16,194 nucleotides of DNA, from positions 1-16,194 of the forward strand of contig JAZRTY010000025.1 in the NCBI GenBank assembly GCA_045652245.1. Reading direction: 5' to 3'. Numbering within the stretch: position 1 is the stretch's first letter; the number at the start of each line of letters is the position of its first letter. A program made the position numbers and the translations under genes. This DNA is from SIG622 sp045652245 (lineage in GTDB: Bacteria > Bacillota > Clostridia > Oscillospirales > CAG-382). Shown piece by piece: positions 7,961 through 15,150 of the stretch. The notes under the pieces were generated by a model, which saw nothing but the letters and a program-made list of their open reading frames with translations, searched no databases and was not told the DNA's origin.

Positions 7961-10900
7961 ATGAAACTACGCAGAATTTTATCTGCTGTTCTTGCAAGCT
8001 TAATGCTCGCAACAGCGATAATCATCATTCCCGCAATTGCTGATGATGCAGAACAGGAAATTGTATCCTTTGATTACAGCACTGTTTTCTGCGCTATCAC
8101 AAACGACTACAAGACAGCAACAACCGAAAAGGATGTAATTTTTGAAGGCAAGAATGCCGTTAAGGTTACACCTACCCCCAATACTACTCACGAAAAGACA
8201 GTCGAAAAAGCAAACGCCATTTCACTCGACAGTTACTACAAGATTAAGGGCGTTGACCTTACAAAGATAAGATATATGTCTGTTGAGTATTACCTTGACA
8301 TGGAAGCGCCTTATGGTACAATGCAGGTTGACCTTGTGAACAACCCTGCCGGTACCCTCAAGAAGGGACTTAATGCTAAAGCAAAAGAGCCTATGGTTGT
8401 AGGTCAGTGGGCAACAGCTACCTTTGATTTTTCAGCACTTGAAACAAATCATAACCCCGAAAAGCCGGGACTCCAGCACTTCCAGATAAGACCCTACGGT
8501 GCTGTAAAGTATACAACGGTTAAGGAAACTGACATAGCTTATATCGGCAACATTTCCTTCTTCACAGAGCTTCCCACATTTGATGACCATCCGGCATATA
8601 TGAACGGTTACACAGACGGCACCTTCCTTCCCGGAAACACAATGACAAGAGCTGAAGCTTGTACTACCGTTGCAAGAATTGCTGCAGGCGGTGACGCAAA
8701 CGTTCCTGCTGGTAAGACATCCTCTTTCACAGATGTTGCTTCTCACTGGGGTAACAAATATATTGCATACGTTGAAAGCCTTGGTTATCTCAAGTCTTAC
8801 AGCGGTGCATTCCTTCCCGACCAGCCGATAACACGTGCTGAATTTGTAGAACTCGTTTACAATATGGGACTTATGCAGGATGCAGGTAAGCCTGCTGCAT
8901 TTACTGACGTAGACGCTGCTCATCCGAGATATAACGTAATTACAGCTTCTGCTAAGGCAGGACTTGTAAATGGTTACGACAACGGTGACGGAACCTTCTC
9001 CTTCAAGCCCGACAATACAATCACAAGAGCTGAGGTTGTAACAGTTATAAACCGTGCTCGTGGCAGAGACAGAAAAGCAGAAAACATTACAAATAGTGTT
9101 ATGAAGATTTTTGCAGACGTTGACAGAAGCCACTGGGCATTTGCAAATATCGCAGAAGCAACAGTTGCTCACGAAGAATCAAAGGGCGTTTGGTCAAGCG
9201 TTAAGGAAGATCCTCAGGTAAAACTTGCTGAAATAATCGGTGAAGATGCAGTTTACGGCTACGCTGAATCAGAAGCAAAAATTGCAGAGCTTGATGCACT
9301 TGAAGCGCAGAGAATCGCAGAAATTCGTGCTACTGCATCTGACTACTCAAAGATTACAGGTAAGAAGATTTATGTTTCTTCCTCTATGGGTAATGATGCA
9401 AATGATGGTTTAACAGAAGCTACACCTGTTAAGACAATAAAGAGAGCTAATGAGCTTGTAAATTACGGTGGTGGTGTGCTTCTCAAGCGTGGCGATACAT
9501 GGCGTGAGAGCGTTTACGCCAAGAGCAACACTACATATTCTGCATACGGTGAAGGACCGAAGCCCTTTATCAATGCTTCTCCCGAAAACGGTGCAGACCC
9601 CTCCAAGTGGACTCTCGTTCATGAAGACCCCACAACAGGTGCACTCATCTGGAAGTACGCAAGAGAAGACTTCCTTGACACAGGTGTTATCGTTCTCAAT
9701 GACGGTGAGGGCGGATACTTCGGTGAAAAGGTAGCTTGCAACTTTGACGGCACAAAATTCTATCTCAGAGGTGACGCTGAAAAGAAGCCCTATACCTACA
9801 AGCAGCTCGGAAATCTCCAGTTCTTCCATAAGATTGACTCCTTCTATGAAGGAAGCAACATCTTCTGTGATGTAGCACGTGGTCCTCTCTTCTTCAGATG
9901 TGACGCAGGTAACCCCGGTTCTGTATTTAACAGCATCGAGTTTGCAACACGTGTTAACTGTATGAAGGTGCTTACAGGTACTGAAAACGTTGTAATTGAT
10001 AACCTCTGCCTTAAGTATTCAGGCTTCTATGGTGTATCTCTTGATACAGGTGTTTACAATATCACAGTTCAGAACTGCGAAATCGGCTGGATTGGTGGTA
10101 CAATCACAGCATACGACAGATATTTGCCTGAAACTCCCGTAAGACTTGGTAACGGTATTGAGCTTTACGGTGCTTGTGATGGCTTCTATATGGACAACAA
10201 CTATGTATACCAGTGTTATGACGCAGGTCTTACACCTCAGGTAAGTAACCAGGACCAGGACTGCCGTCAGGATAATATGAGAATCAAGAACAACGTAGTT
10301 ACCGATTGTGTATATGCAATTGAGTACTTCCTCTCTACAAGTCCTGATAATGAACATGACAGAGCAGGTAAAAACTTCCTTATCGAAGGAAACCTCCTTC
10401 GTCGTTCAGGCTACGGCTTCGGTTCTTCCCGCCCCGACACCGGTGTTCAGAGAATTATCCGTTCCGGTTCTTCTTCAGAATCAAAACATGAATATCACAA
10501 CTTTGAAATAAAGAACAACATCTTTGACAGAGGTGTTCACGAACTTCTTGAAACCCATACACTTGTTCCTGAGGCTGCTGCGAAGTATTCGGGTAACACC
10601 TATATTCAGGGTATTGGTAACGGTCTTTACACGCATTCCAACAAATACAAGAGTGTAACAAACCTTGCAGCTAAGGCAAACATCCAGAAGGAGCTTGGCG
10701 ACGCAACTGCTGATGTTTACTTAGTACCCAACATTCCTGCATGGACAAGAACACTTCCTGAACTTACAAAAGTTCCTGTAACAGAAGCTGAAAGAGCAGC
10801 ATACAACGCATACCTTGCAAATCCTCCGAAGGGTGATACAGAAACACTCGAGCCTGTTATCACAATCGTAGCAGAACCCGGTGAAAGCACAGAAATTACA

Positions 10901-11458
10901 GATCCTGTGCTTGTTAGCCCGATGGGTAACGATACATATAAGTATGGTTATATGCACACTTCCATGAACCTCGAAAACAAAGTGGACAGTGCAACAGGAA
11001 TCAAGTATGCACACTTTACCTTTAACAATACTGATAAGAGCGTTCTTCTCGACACTTATAACATTCCGAAGCTTGACCTTACAGGCGGACACCTTTACTT
11101 CAAGGTTCTTGTTCGTACCAACAGTAAGCGTGGTAGTTCCTTTAATATAAACTTCTGCCGTATCTGGGATGATCAGGAGAATGTAATAGGAAGCAAGAAC
11201 AACCCGATGGCAGAGGTACCGAAGGCAACAGGTGAATGGGAAGAAGTAATAATCAAGGCAAGTGATTTCAAACCTGCATATGAATACTCTAACCACATTT
11301 ACCTCTGGATGCTTGGTCAGACCACGAAGGGTACTGATCTCTTCAATGCAGACGGAACCCCTATCCAGGAAGACCTCTACTTTGATATAGCTGCATGGGC
11401 AGTATTTGATAACTTAGCTTCAGCACAAGCTTATGACCTTGCTGCAGCTGCTAAGTAA
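7961..11458 (+). CDS. Surface protein C: secreted SLH-anchored right-handed beta-helix protein
   Basis: Complete, 1,165 residues, and the best reference copy of the family. The ATG follows a weakened ribosome site (AAAGGCAGG, one extra base compared with AAAGGAGG of gene B), while GGTTTCAAAAATGAAACTA is shared exactly with B. Residues 1-27 are a signal peptide (KLRR, hydrophobic core, cleavage after PAIA). One beta-sandwich-like module covers about 32-205. SLH motifs cover 213-405: half-repeat with TRAE 229-232, repeat 256-302 with TRAE 291-294, repeat 314-366 with TRAE 355-358, half-repeat FADVDRSHWAF 384-394. A helical linker (about 410-465) leads to the beta-helix domain (about 466-900) beginning IYVSSSMGNDANDG, with about ten cysteines. 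The C-terminal module spans about 975-1165. The SLH region is expected to bind pyruvylated wall polymer, displaying the beta-helix outside the cell. A polysaccharide lyase or hydrolase role is plausible but unproven; a glycan-binding adhesin is the main alternative. Confidence 0.9.
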   Translation: MKLRRILSAVLASLMLATAIIIIPAIADDAEQEIVSFDYSTVFCAITNDYKTATTEKDVIFEGKNAVKVTPTPNTTHEKTVEKANAISLDSYYKIKGVDLTKIRYMSVEYYLDMEAPYGTMQVDLVNNPAGTLKKGLNAKAKEPMVVGQWATATFDFSALETNHNPEKPGLQHFQIRPYGAVKYTTVKETDIAYIGNISFFTELPTFDDHPAYMNGYTDGTFLPGNTMTRAEACTTVARIAAGGDANVPAGKTSSFTDVASHWGNKYIAYVESLGYLKSYSGAFLPDQPITRAEFVELVYNMGLMQDAGKPAAFTDVDAAHPRYNVITASAKAGLVNGYDNGDGTFSFKPDNTITRAEVVTVINRARGRDRKAENITNSVMKIFADVDRSHWAFANIAEATVAHEESKGVWSSVKEDPQVKLAEIIGEDAVYGYAESEAKIAELDALEAQRIAEIRATASDYSKITGKKIYVSSSMGNDANDGLTEATPVKTIKRANELVNYGGGVLLKRGDTWRESVYAKSNTTYSAYGEGPKPFINASPENGADPSKWTLVHEDPTTGALIWKYAREDFLDTGVIVLNDGEGGYFGEKVACNFDGTKFYLRGDAEKKPYTYKQLGNLQFFHKIDSFYEGSNIFCDVARGPLFFRCDAGNPGSVFNSIEFATRVNCMKVLTGTENVVIDNLCLKYSGFYGVSLDTGVYNITVQNCEIGWIGGTITAYDRYLPETPVRLGNGIELYGACDGFYMDNNYVYQCYDAGLTPQVSNQDQDCRQDNMRIKNNVVTDCVYAIEYFLSTSPDNEHDRAGKNFLIEGNLLRRSGYGFGSSRPDTGVQRIIRSGSSSESKHEYHNFEIKNNIFDRGVHELLETHTLVPEAAAKYSGNTYIQGIGNGLYTHSNKYKSVTNLAAKANIQKELGDATADVYLVPNIPAWTRTLPELTKVPVTEAERAAYNAYLANPPKGDTETLEPVITIVAEPGESTEITDPVLVSPMGNDTYKYGYMHTSMNLENKVDSATGIKYAHFTFNNTDKSVLLDTYNIPKLDLTGGHLYFKVLVRTNSKRGSSFNINFCRIWDDQENVIGSKNNPMAEVPKATGEWEEVIIKASDFKPAYEYSNHIYLWMLGQTTKGTDLFNADGTPIQEDLYFDIAAWAVFDNLASAQAYDLAAAAK

Positions 11459-11493
11459 AAAGTAAAATTACAGCAAAAAAAGATTCATAACGC

Positions 11494-11537
11494 AAAAATC
11501 CTGGTGCCTTTAGCCTCGGGTGCTAAAGGACATTTTT
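11494..11537 (+). terminator. First terminator hairpin after gene C
   Basis: CCTTTAGC (11507-11514) pairs with GCTAAAGG (11522-11529). The outer AAAAAT (11494-11499) can pair with ATTTTT (11532-11537) across a small internal loop. The run ATTTTTATA serves as U-tract. Confidence 0.6.
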
Positions 11538-11548
11538 ATACAAATCAG

Positions 11549-11579
11549 CCTCGGCAAGGAGTTTCCTTGCCGAGGTTTT
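11549..11579 (+). terminator. Second, stronger terminator hairpin after gene C
   Basis: Perfect 12-bp stem CCTCGGCAAGGA (11549-11560) with TCCTTGCCGAGG (11564-11575), loop GTT, then TTTTA. With the first hairpin it separates the surface-protein array from the regulator gene. Confidence 0.85.
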
Positions 11580-11632
11580 AGTATGCACAACCAAAAGTTG
11601 TAAAATCCGCCTGTAAATAAACTTTGCGGTTC

Positions 11633-11661
11633 TTGAAATGGCAACAAGTATTTGCTATAAT
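11633..11661 (+). promoter_or_regulatory. Sigma-A promoter of the XRE regulator
   Basis: -35 TTGAAA (11633-11638), 17-bp spacer, -10 TATAAT (11656-11661) with an upstream TGC (extended -10). Confidence 0.85.
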
Positions 11662-11669
11662 ATAGTCAA

Positions 11670-11683
11670 GATAAGCGCTTATC
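11670..11683. promoter_or_regulatory. Perfect 14-bp palindrome, candidate operator
   Basis: GATAAGCGCTTATC is a perfect dyad centred about 15 bases downstream of the -10 box, at the expected transcription start of the XRE gene. A dimeric regulator bound here would block transcription. Self-repression by the encoded XRE protein is inferred from position only. Confidence 0.5.
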
Positions 11684-11710
11684 AATCTAAACAAAGGTGG
11701 ATTGAATTTT

Positions 11711-12790
11711 ATGGAAATTAACTTGAAAGAAAAATTACGTGCATTGAGACAGCAGAAAAGCATTACCCAAGAAGCCCTCGCCAACCATCTTGGAATTACT
11801 CCTCAATCAGTCGGGAAGTGGGAACGTGGAGAAGGTTTTCCGGATATTACTTTGCTACCCAAAATCGCGTTTTACTTTGATGTGACTGTTGATGAGTTGC
11901 TTTGCGTAGATCAAGTAAAAGTAGAAGAAGCAATTTGTGAATATCAGCGACAAAGTAAAATTTGCTGTCAAAACGGTGAAAATCAGAAAAATCTTGAAAT
12001 CTGGGAAAAGGCATATTCTGAATTTCCGAAGGATTGCCGCGTTATCGAAGGTCTTATGCATGCAATCAATAGAGATGCGGTGTATCCTTGCCCTAAAGCT
12101 GAAGCAGAGCGTATTATTGCTCTTGGTGAGGAGCTTTTGCAGAGATCTACGGACACTCGTCAAAGAGAAAATGCCGTACAATGTTTGTGCTATACCTATG
12201 ATAATATCGATAAAGAAAAAGCACTATATTATGCCGATATGAGTGGAACGTTTAACATAACAAGGGAGGATCTGAGAACTACGATTCTCGACGGAGAAGA
12301 AGGTGTTAAGGCTTGCCAAAGCTATATGATGTCTTTAATTCATACGGCTGCGATGACGGCATCAAGTATGATTTCAAAAACACATTTTTCGCACCAAGAA
12401 GCTATTGAAGCCTATACCTTTGCAATTGATATTCTTAAACGATTGTTTTCAGATGATAATGTTGGTTTTTATGCTTTTGATATATCCTATTACTACCGTC
12501 ATATAGCTCTTGAGTATGCAGAACTGAAGGATGTAGAGAACACTCTGAAAGCGCTTGAAGAAAGCTGTCGATATGCAATTATCGAAGCAAATTTAAAAGA
12601 TATGAATTACACAGCACCAATGGTAAATCGGTTGAAACATACGAAAACAAATACTTCTAAAAATTATAAGGGTAATGCTTGTAATCTCAGATTGAAAGCA
12701 TTAGAGGACAACAGATTTGATCTTGTGAGAAACGAAGAAAGATTCAAGAAGATTATTTCTGACCTCGAGAAAAACGCTGAACAAATCTAA
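11711..12790 (+). CDS. XRE-family transcriptional regulator with alpha-helical (TPR-like) C-terminal region
   Basis: 359 residues. The ATG at 11711 is chosen because AAAGGTGG (11693-11700) lies ten bases before it; an in-frame TTG at 11702 would be too close to that site. Residues about 5-66 form a Cro/C1-type helix-turn-helix: ITQEALANHLGITPQSVGKW, then RGEGFPDITLLPKIAFYF and VTVDELL. The remaining ~290 residues are helical, with TPR-like patches such as EIWEKAYSEFPKD and the segment from EKALYYAD, and probably sense a ligand or partner. No membrane segment or enzymatic motif is seen. It is a single-gene unit with its own promoter and terminator. Its targets are unknown; the palindrome in its own promoter is the only visible candidate. 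A role in controlling the neighbouring surface proteins cannot be supported, because their promoters lack this palindrome. Confidence 0.88.
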   Translation: MEINLKEKLRALRQQKSITQEALANHLGITPQSVGKWERGEGFPDITLLPKIAFYFDVTVDELLCVDQVKVEEAICEYQRQSKICCQNGENQKNLEIWEKAYSEFPKDCRVIEGLMHAINRDAVYPCPKAEAERIIALGEELLQRSTDTRQRENAVQCLCYTYDNIDKEKALYYADMSGTFNITREDLRTTILDGEEGVKACQSYMMSLIHTAAMTASSMISKTHFSHQEAIEAYTFAIDILKRLFSDDNVGFYAFDISYYYRHIALEYAELKDVENTLKALEESCRYAIIEANLKDMNYTAPMVNRLKHTKTNTSKNYKGNACNLRLKALEDNRFDLVRNEERFKKIISDLEKNAEQI

Positions 12791-12796
12791 TAATTA

Positions 12797-12834
12797 AGCC
12801 TCCGATAGGGGAAATCCTTGTCGGAGGCTATTTT
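12797..12834 (+). terminator. Rho-independent terminator of the XRE regulator
   Basis: AGCCTCCGATAGGG pairs with CCTTGTCGGAGGCT (12816-12829) in a 14-pair stem that includes G-U pairs, loop GAAAT, followed by ATTTTC. Confidence 0.9.
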
Positions 12835-13112
12835 CAAAACAAGAACGATTATATTCGGCCGTTAAATCTCACACACATAGGATAATTCTGTAATGGAATC
12901 TTTCTTTTGCTCAATAAAGTGTGAGAAACTATATAGGATTGTTTTGGCATTTTGGACTGCAAAATTTGAAATTCTCTGTCTTTAGTCCGAGTGGTAAAAA
13001 GAAAATGGGGCCTTGAAAACGCGTATAAATACTGATTTTTATAAAAAAAGCATTGAATCCGAACGCAGGCGTCAGATTTCAAGGATATCTTCATGAATTT
13101 TTATCCTATCTC
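12835..13112. other. Intergenic stretch without supported genes
   Basis: Between the regulator's terminator and the thiamine promoter there is no convincing gene on either strand. Two spaced inverted repeats are visible: TCTCACAC (12867-12874) with GTGTGAGA (12919-12926), and CCTTGAAA (13011-13018) with TTTCAAGG (13077-13084). Arms are only 8 bp with long spacers, so they may be chance. The stretch could be eroded former coding sequence, but no family is recognisable. Confidence 0.4.
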
Positions 13113-13141
13113 TTGCAATTGCGTTAAAAATATGATATAAT
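13113..13141 (+). promoter_or_regulatory. Sigma-A promoter of the thiSFGH operon
   Basis: -35 TTGCAA (13113-13118), 17-bp spacer, -10 TATAAT (13136-13141) with upstream TGA (extended -10). Transcription would start near 13148, shortly before the first riboswitch. No second promoter is seen between the riboswitches and thiS. Confidence 0.85.
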
Positions 13142-13157
13142 ACTTACGAAATAAATA

Positions 13158-13266
13158 CAGGGGAGCTTGTGTTTGCAGGCTGGGAGGAAGTAACCAAACT
13201 TCGACCCTTGAGTATTCGTCTGCGACGAAACTCGACCTGATGCGGATAATGCCGCCGTAGGTAGTC
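13158..13266 (+). ncRNA. TPP riboswitch 1 (THI element), upstream copy of a tandem pair
   Basis: It shows GGGGAGC (13160), GGCTGGGAGG, a GAAGT/ACTTC hairpin, GACCC, a hairpin TTCGTC-TGC-GACGAA, then CCTGATGCGGATAATGCC and GCCGTAGG. This matches the known TPP aptamer order, GCTGAGA...ACCC...CTGATxxGGATAATGCCxxCGTAGGGA. Two deviations are seen: CTGAGA is CTGGGA in the part that recognises the pyrimidine ring, and the 3' end is CGTAGGTAG rather than CGTAGGGA. Bound TPP would favour the terminator at 13283 and shut the operon down. The deviations might change affinity, but it otherwise looks functional. Confidence 0.9.
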
Positions 13267-13282
13267 ATACTTTAGGATTTTT

Positions 13283-13324
13283 TACAGGAGACATCCGGTT
13301 CAGGTTGTCTCCTGTATTTGTTTT
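13283..13324 (+). terminator. Expression-platform terminator of TPP riboswitch 1
   Basis: TACAGGAGACA (13283-13293) pairs perfectly with TGTCTCCTGTA (13306-13316), followed by TTTGTTTT. Because it lies before the second aptamer, transcripts must pass this checkpoint first. Confidence 0.85.
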
Positions 13325-13337
13325 ACAATTGAATAAA

Positions 13338-13446
13338 TGGGGAGCTTGTACTAGCGGGCTGAGAGGAAGTAATCAAACTTCGACCCACCAAAGTTCATGT
13401 TTTACATGAATTTGACCTGATTTGGATAATGCCAACGTAGGGATAC
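13338..13446 (+). ncRNA. TPP riboswitch 2 (THI element), downstream copy
   Basis: Full consensus: GGGGAGC (13339-13345), GGGCTGAGAGG, GAAGT/ACTTC hairpin, GACCC, a ten-pair hairpin around TTCATGT/ACATGAA, then CCTGATTTGGATAATGCC and AACGTAGGGA. Compared with copy 1, the helix flanking GGATAATGCC has changed on both sides (GC..GC to TT..AA), a compensatory change that supports the fold. It controls thiS through the terminator at 13467. Confidence 0.95.
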
Positions 13447-13466
13447 GAAAGACACAAGTATTTTTG

Positions 13467-13502
13467 ACGGAAGTTACCCGGATCGGGTGACTTCCGTTTT
13501 TC
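13467..13502 (+). terminator. Expression-platform terminator of TPP riboswitch 2
   Basis: ACGGAAGTTACCCG (13467-13480) pairs with CGGGTGACTTCCGT (13484-13497) with one G-U pair, loop GAT, followed by TTTTTC. It ends 27 bases before thiS. TPP binding should favour it. Confidence 0.9.
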
Positions 13503-13528
13503 GTTATCTTAGAAAGGATGTGAACAGA

Positions 13529-13723
13529 ATGGTGAAAGTAAACGGAACAGAGATTGATATTGCAGGAAAAACGGTTGCGGAATATTTGGCAACAACCAAC
13601 TATGATCCAAAACGGATTGCGGTAGAGCGCAACGGAGACATCGTTCCCAAGGCACAGTACGGTGAAACCGTGCTCCTGGACGGTGACAGTTTGGAAATTG
13701 TCAGCTTTGTGGGAGGCGGCTGA
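13529..13723 (+). CDS. thiS: Sulfur carrier protein ThiS
   Basis: 64 residues, the usual ThiS size of about 65. ATG 13529 is chosen because AAAGGA (13513-13518) is ten bases upstream and the protein then starts MVKVNG, typical for ThiS; a longer frame would run back into the terminator. It is a ubiquitin-like beta-grasp protein with VAEYL in the helix, IAVERNG, and the terminal GGG whose last glycine is adenylated by ThiF and then loaded with sulfur as thiocarboxylate. The thiocarboxylate donates sulfur to ThiG. First gene of the TPP-controlled operon. The GGGAGG in its last codons also serves as the ribosome site for thiF. Confidence 0.95.
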   Translation: MVKVNGTEIDIAGKTVAEYLATTNYDPKRIAVERNGDIVPKAQYGETVLLDGDSLEIVSFVGGG

Positions 13724-13724
13724 T

Positions 13725-14360
13725 ATGCTACCGACAAAAGAAGAATGGGTAAAGGCGCTCACGGAACGCCACGGCGAAGAGTTGAAAAAGTCCTTTGCAT
13801 CGGCAACCGTCGCTGTTTGCGGTCTGGGTGGTCTTGGCTCAAATATTGCCATAGCTCTCGCAAGAGCAGGTATTGGAAAGCTGTTGCTGATCGATTTTGA
13901 TCAGGTGGACATTACCAATCTCCACCGCCAGCAATATAAGGCATCGCAGATCGGACGCTATAAAACGGAGTCTCTTGCGGAAAATCTTCGTGAAATCGCG
14001 CCGTACATTGAGCTTGAAGCACACACCGAGCGCATTACGGAGGACAACGCTGTGCAGCTTCTGAAAGATGCGGACATCATCTGCGAAGCGTTTGACAATG
14101 CTGAATGCAAAGCAATGCTTACAAATACCGTACTTCCCGAGATGCCCGATAAATATCTTATCGCCGCTTCGGGAATGGCAGGTATGGGTGTAACCAATAG
14201 CATCAGGACAAGAAGAATCACGAGCAAATTCTATCTGTGCGGCGATGAAGAAAGTGATGTATTCGACGGAATCGGTCTTGTCTCCAGCCGTGTCATGCTC
14301 TGCGCCGCGCATCAGGCACATACGGTGCTTCGTATTTTAGCAAAACAATTTGATGTATGA
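13725..14360 (+). CDS. thiF: ThiS adenylyltransferase ThiF (short clostridial-type family)
   Basis: 211 residues. The ATG lies one base after the thiS stop, with GGGAGG (13711-13716) eight bases upstream inside thiS, so the two genes are translationally coupled. The E1-like Rossmann fold shows the nucleotide loop GLGGLGSN (33-40), the acidic end of strand 2 LLIDFDQVD (55-62), NLHRQQY (65-71) and the FDN motif (123-125). It uses ATP to adenylate the ThiS C-terminus. The paired CxxC zinc motifs of E. coli ThiF are absent: at the corresponding place there are single cysteines at LCGDEES and LCAAHQAH. This fits the short ThiF group common in anaerobic Firmicutes. The sulfur donor, normally a cysteine desulfurase, is not in the window. 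Confidence 0.93.
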   Translation: MLPTKEEWVKALTERHGEELKKSFASATVAVCGLGGLGSNIAIALARAGIGKLLLIDFDQVDITNLHRQQYKASQIGRYKTESLAENLREIAPYIELEAHTERITEDNAVQLLKDADIICEAFDNAECKAMLTNTVLPEMPDKYLIAASGMAGMGVTNSIRTRRITSKFYLCGDEESDVFDGIGLVSSRVMLCAAHQAHTVLRILAKQFDV

Positions 14361-14378
14361 AGAAAAGAGGAAAACAAA

Positions 14379-15149
14379 ATGAACAACGACAAACTTATCA
14401 TTGGCGGTCACGAATTCAACTCCCGATTCATTCTCGGCTCGGGCAAATATTCAATGAAGCTCATTGAAGCGGCGGTAAAGGATGCGGGAGCAGAGATCAT
14501 CACTCTGGCTGTCCGCCGTGCGAATACCAAGGAACAGGAAAACATTCTCGACTACATTCCCGAGGGAATTACGCTCCTTCCCAACACATCCGGCGCGAGA
14601 AATGCCGAAGAAGCCGTCCGCATTGCCCGCCTTGCCCGTGAGCTTGGCTGCGGTAATTTTGTGAAGATCGAGATCATGCGCGACTCCAAATATCTGCTTC
14701 CCGACAACGTGGAAACCATCAAAGCAACCGAGATTCTCGCAAAAGAGGGATTTGTGGTCATGCCGTATATGTATCCCGATCTGAACACCGCCCGTGACCT
14801 TGTAAACGCAGGTGCGGCAAGCGTGATGCCTCTTGCATCCCCCATCGGCTCGAACAAAGGGCTGGCAACGAAGGAATTTGTTCAGATTCTCATTGACGAA
14901 ATCGATCTGCCCATCATCGTAGATGCCGGTATCGGCAGACCTTCCCAGGCTTGCGAAGCCATGGAAATGGGTGCGGCGGCCATCATGGCGAATACCGCAC
15001 TTGCAACGGCAGGCGACCTTCCGATGATGGCGTCGGCATTCAAGCAAGCGATTGAAGCCGGCAGAAAAGCATATCTGTCCGGACTTGGCAGAGTTTTGAC
15101 TCGTGGCGCATCCGCATCCGATCCGCTGACGGGCTTCCTCAGAGACTGA
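14379..15149 (+). CDS. thiG: Thiazole synthase ThiG
   Basis: 256 residues, normal length. The ATG follows AGAGG (14366-14370) by eight bases, 18 bases after thiF. ThiG is a TIM-barrel enzyme that condenses deoxyxylulose 5-phosphate, ThiS thiocarboxylate and dehydroglycine into the thiazole phosphate. Signature stretches are LIIGGHEFNSRFILGSGKY at the start, LAVRRAN, LLPNTSGARNAEEAVRIAR, VKIEIM with Lys96 at the position that forms the imine with the sugar phosphate in Bacillus ThiG, PLASPIGSNKG, and IVDAGIGRPSQACEAMEMGA near the phosphate site. The operon places it between its sulfur carrier and ThiH. Confidence 0.97.
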   Translation: MNNDKLIIGGHEFNSRFILGSGKYSMKLIEAAVKDAGAEIITLAVRRANTKEQENILDYIPEGITLLPNTSGARNAEEAVRIARLARELGCGNFVKIEIMRDSKYLLPDNVETIKATEILAKEGFVVMPYMYPDLNTARDLVNAGAASVMPLASPIGSNKGLATKEFVQILIDEIDLPIIVDAGIGRPSQACEAMEMGAAAIMANTALATAGDLPMMASAFKQAIEAGRKAYLSGLGRVLTRGASASDPLTGFLRD

Positions 15150-15150
15150 A

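Noticed and set aside
7842..7964. 40-codon + strand frame overlapping the start of gene C as ATGA
   Set aside because: Its ATG coincides with the expected transcription start, leaving no room for a ribosome site; the overlap looks accidental.
8432..9172. Long minus-strand frame (246 codons) opposite gene C, and similar ones at 10721-11296, 9410-9829 and 4832-5215
   Set aside because: They mirror the codon bias of the + strand genes, recur opposite the same domain in the paralogues, have Cys/Ser-rich unlikely translations and no start signals.
1..11458. Mobile element as the cause of the tandem surface genes
   Set aside because: No transposase, integrase, terminal inverted repeats or target-site duplications are visible; unequal recombination between paralogues is enough.
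12849..13094. 81-codon minus-strand frame in the gap before the thi operon
   Set aside because: The ribosome site is weak, no family or fold is recognisable, and composition is like random intergenic sequence. It cannot be fully excluded but is not supported.
13158..13446. CRISPR-like repeats in the thi leader
   Set aside because: The repeated blocks are explained by two TPP aptamers; there are only two copies and no spacers.
14451..15047. 198-codon minus-strand frame opposite thiG
   Set aside because: It is the antisense shadow of a confidently identified, conserved enzyme gene.
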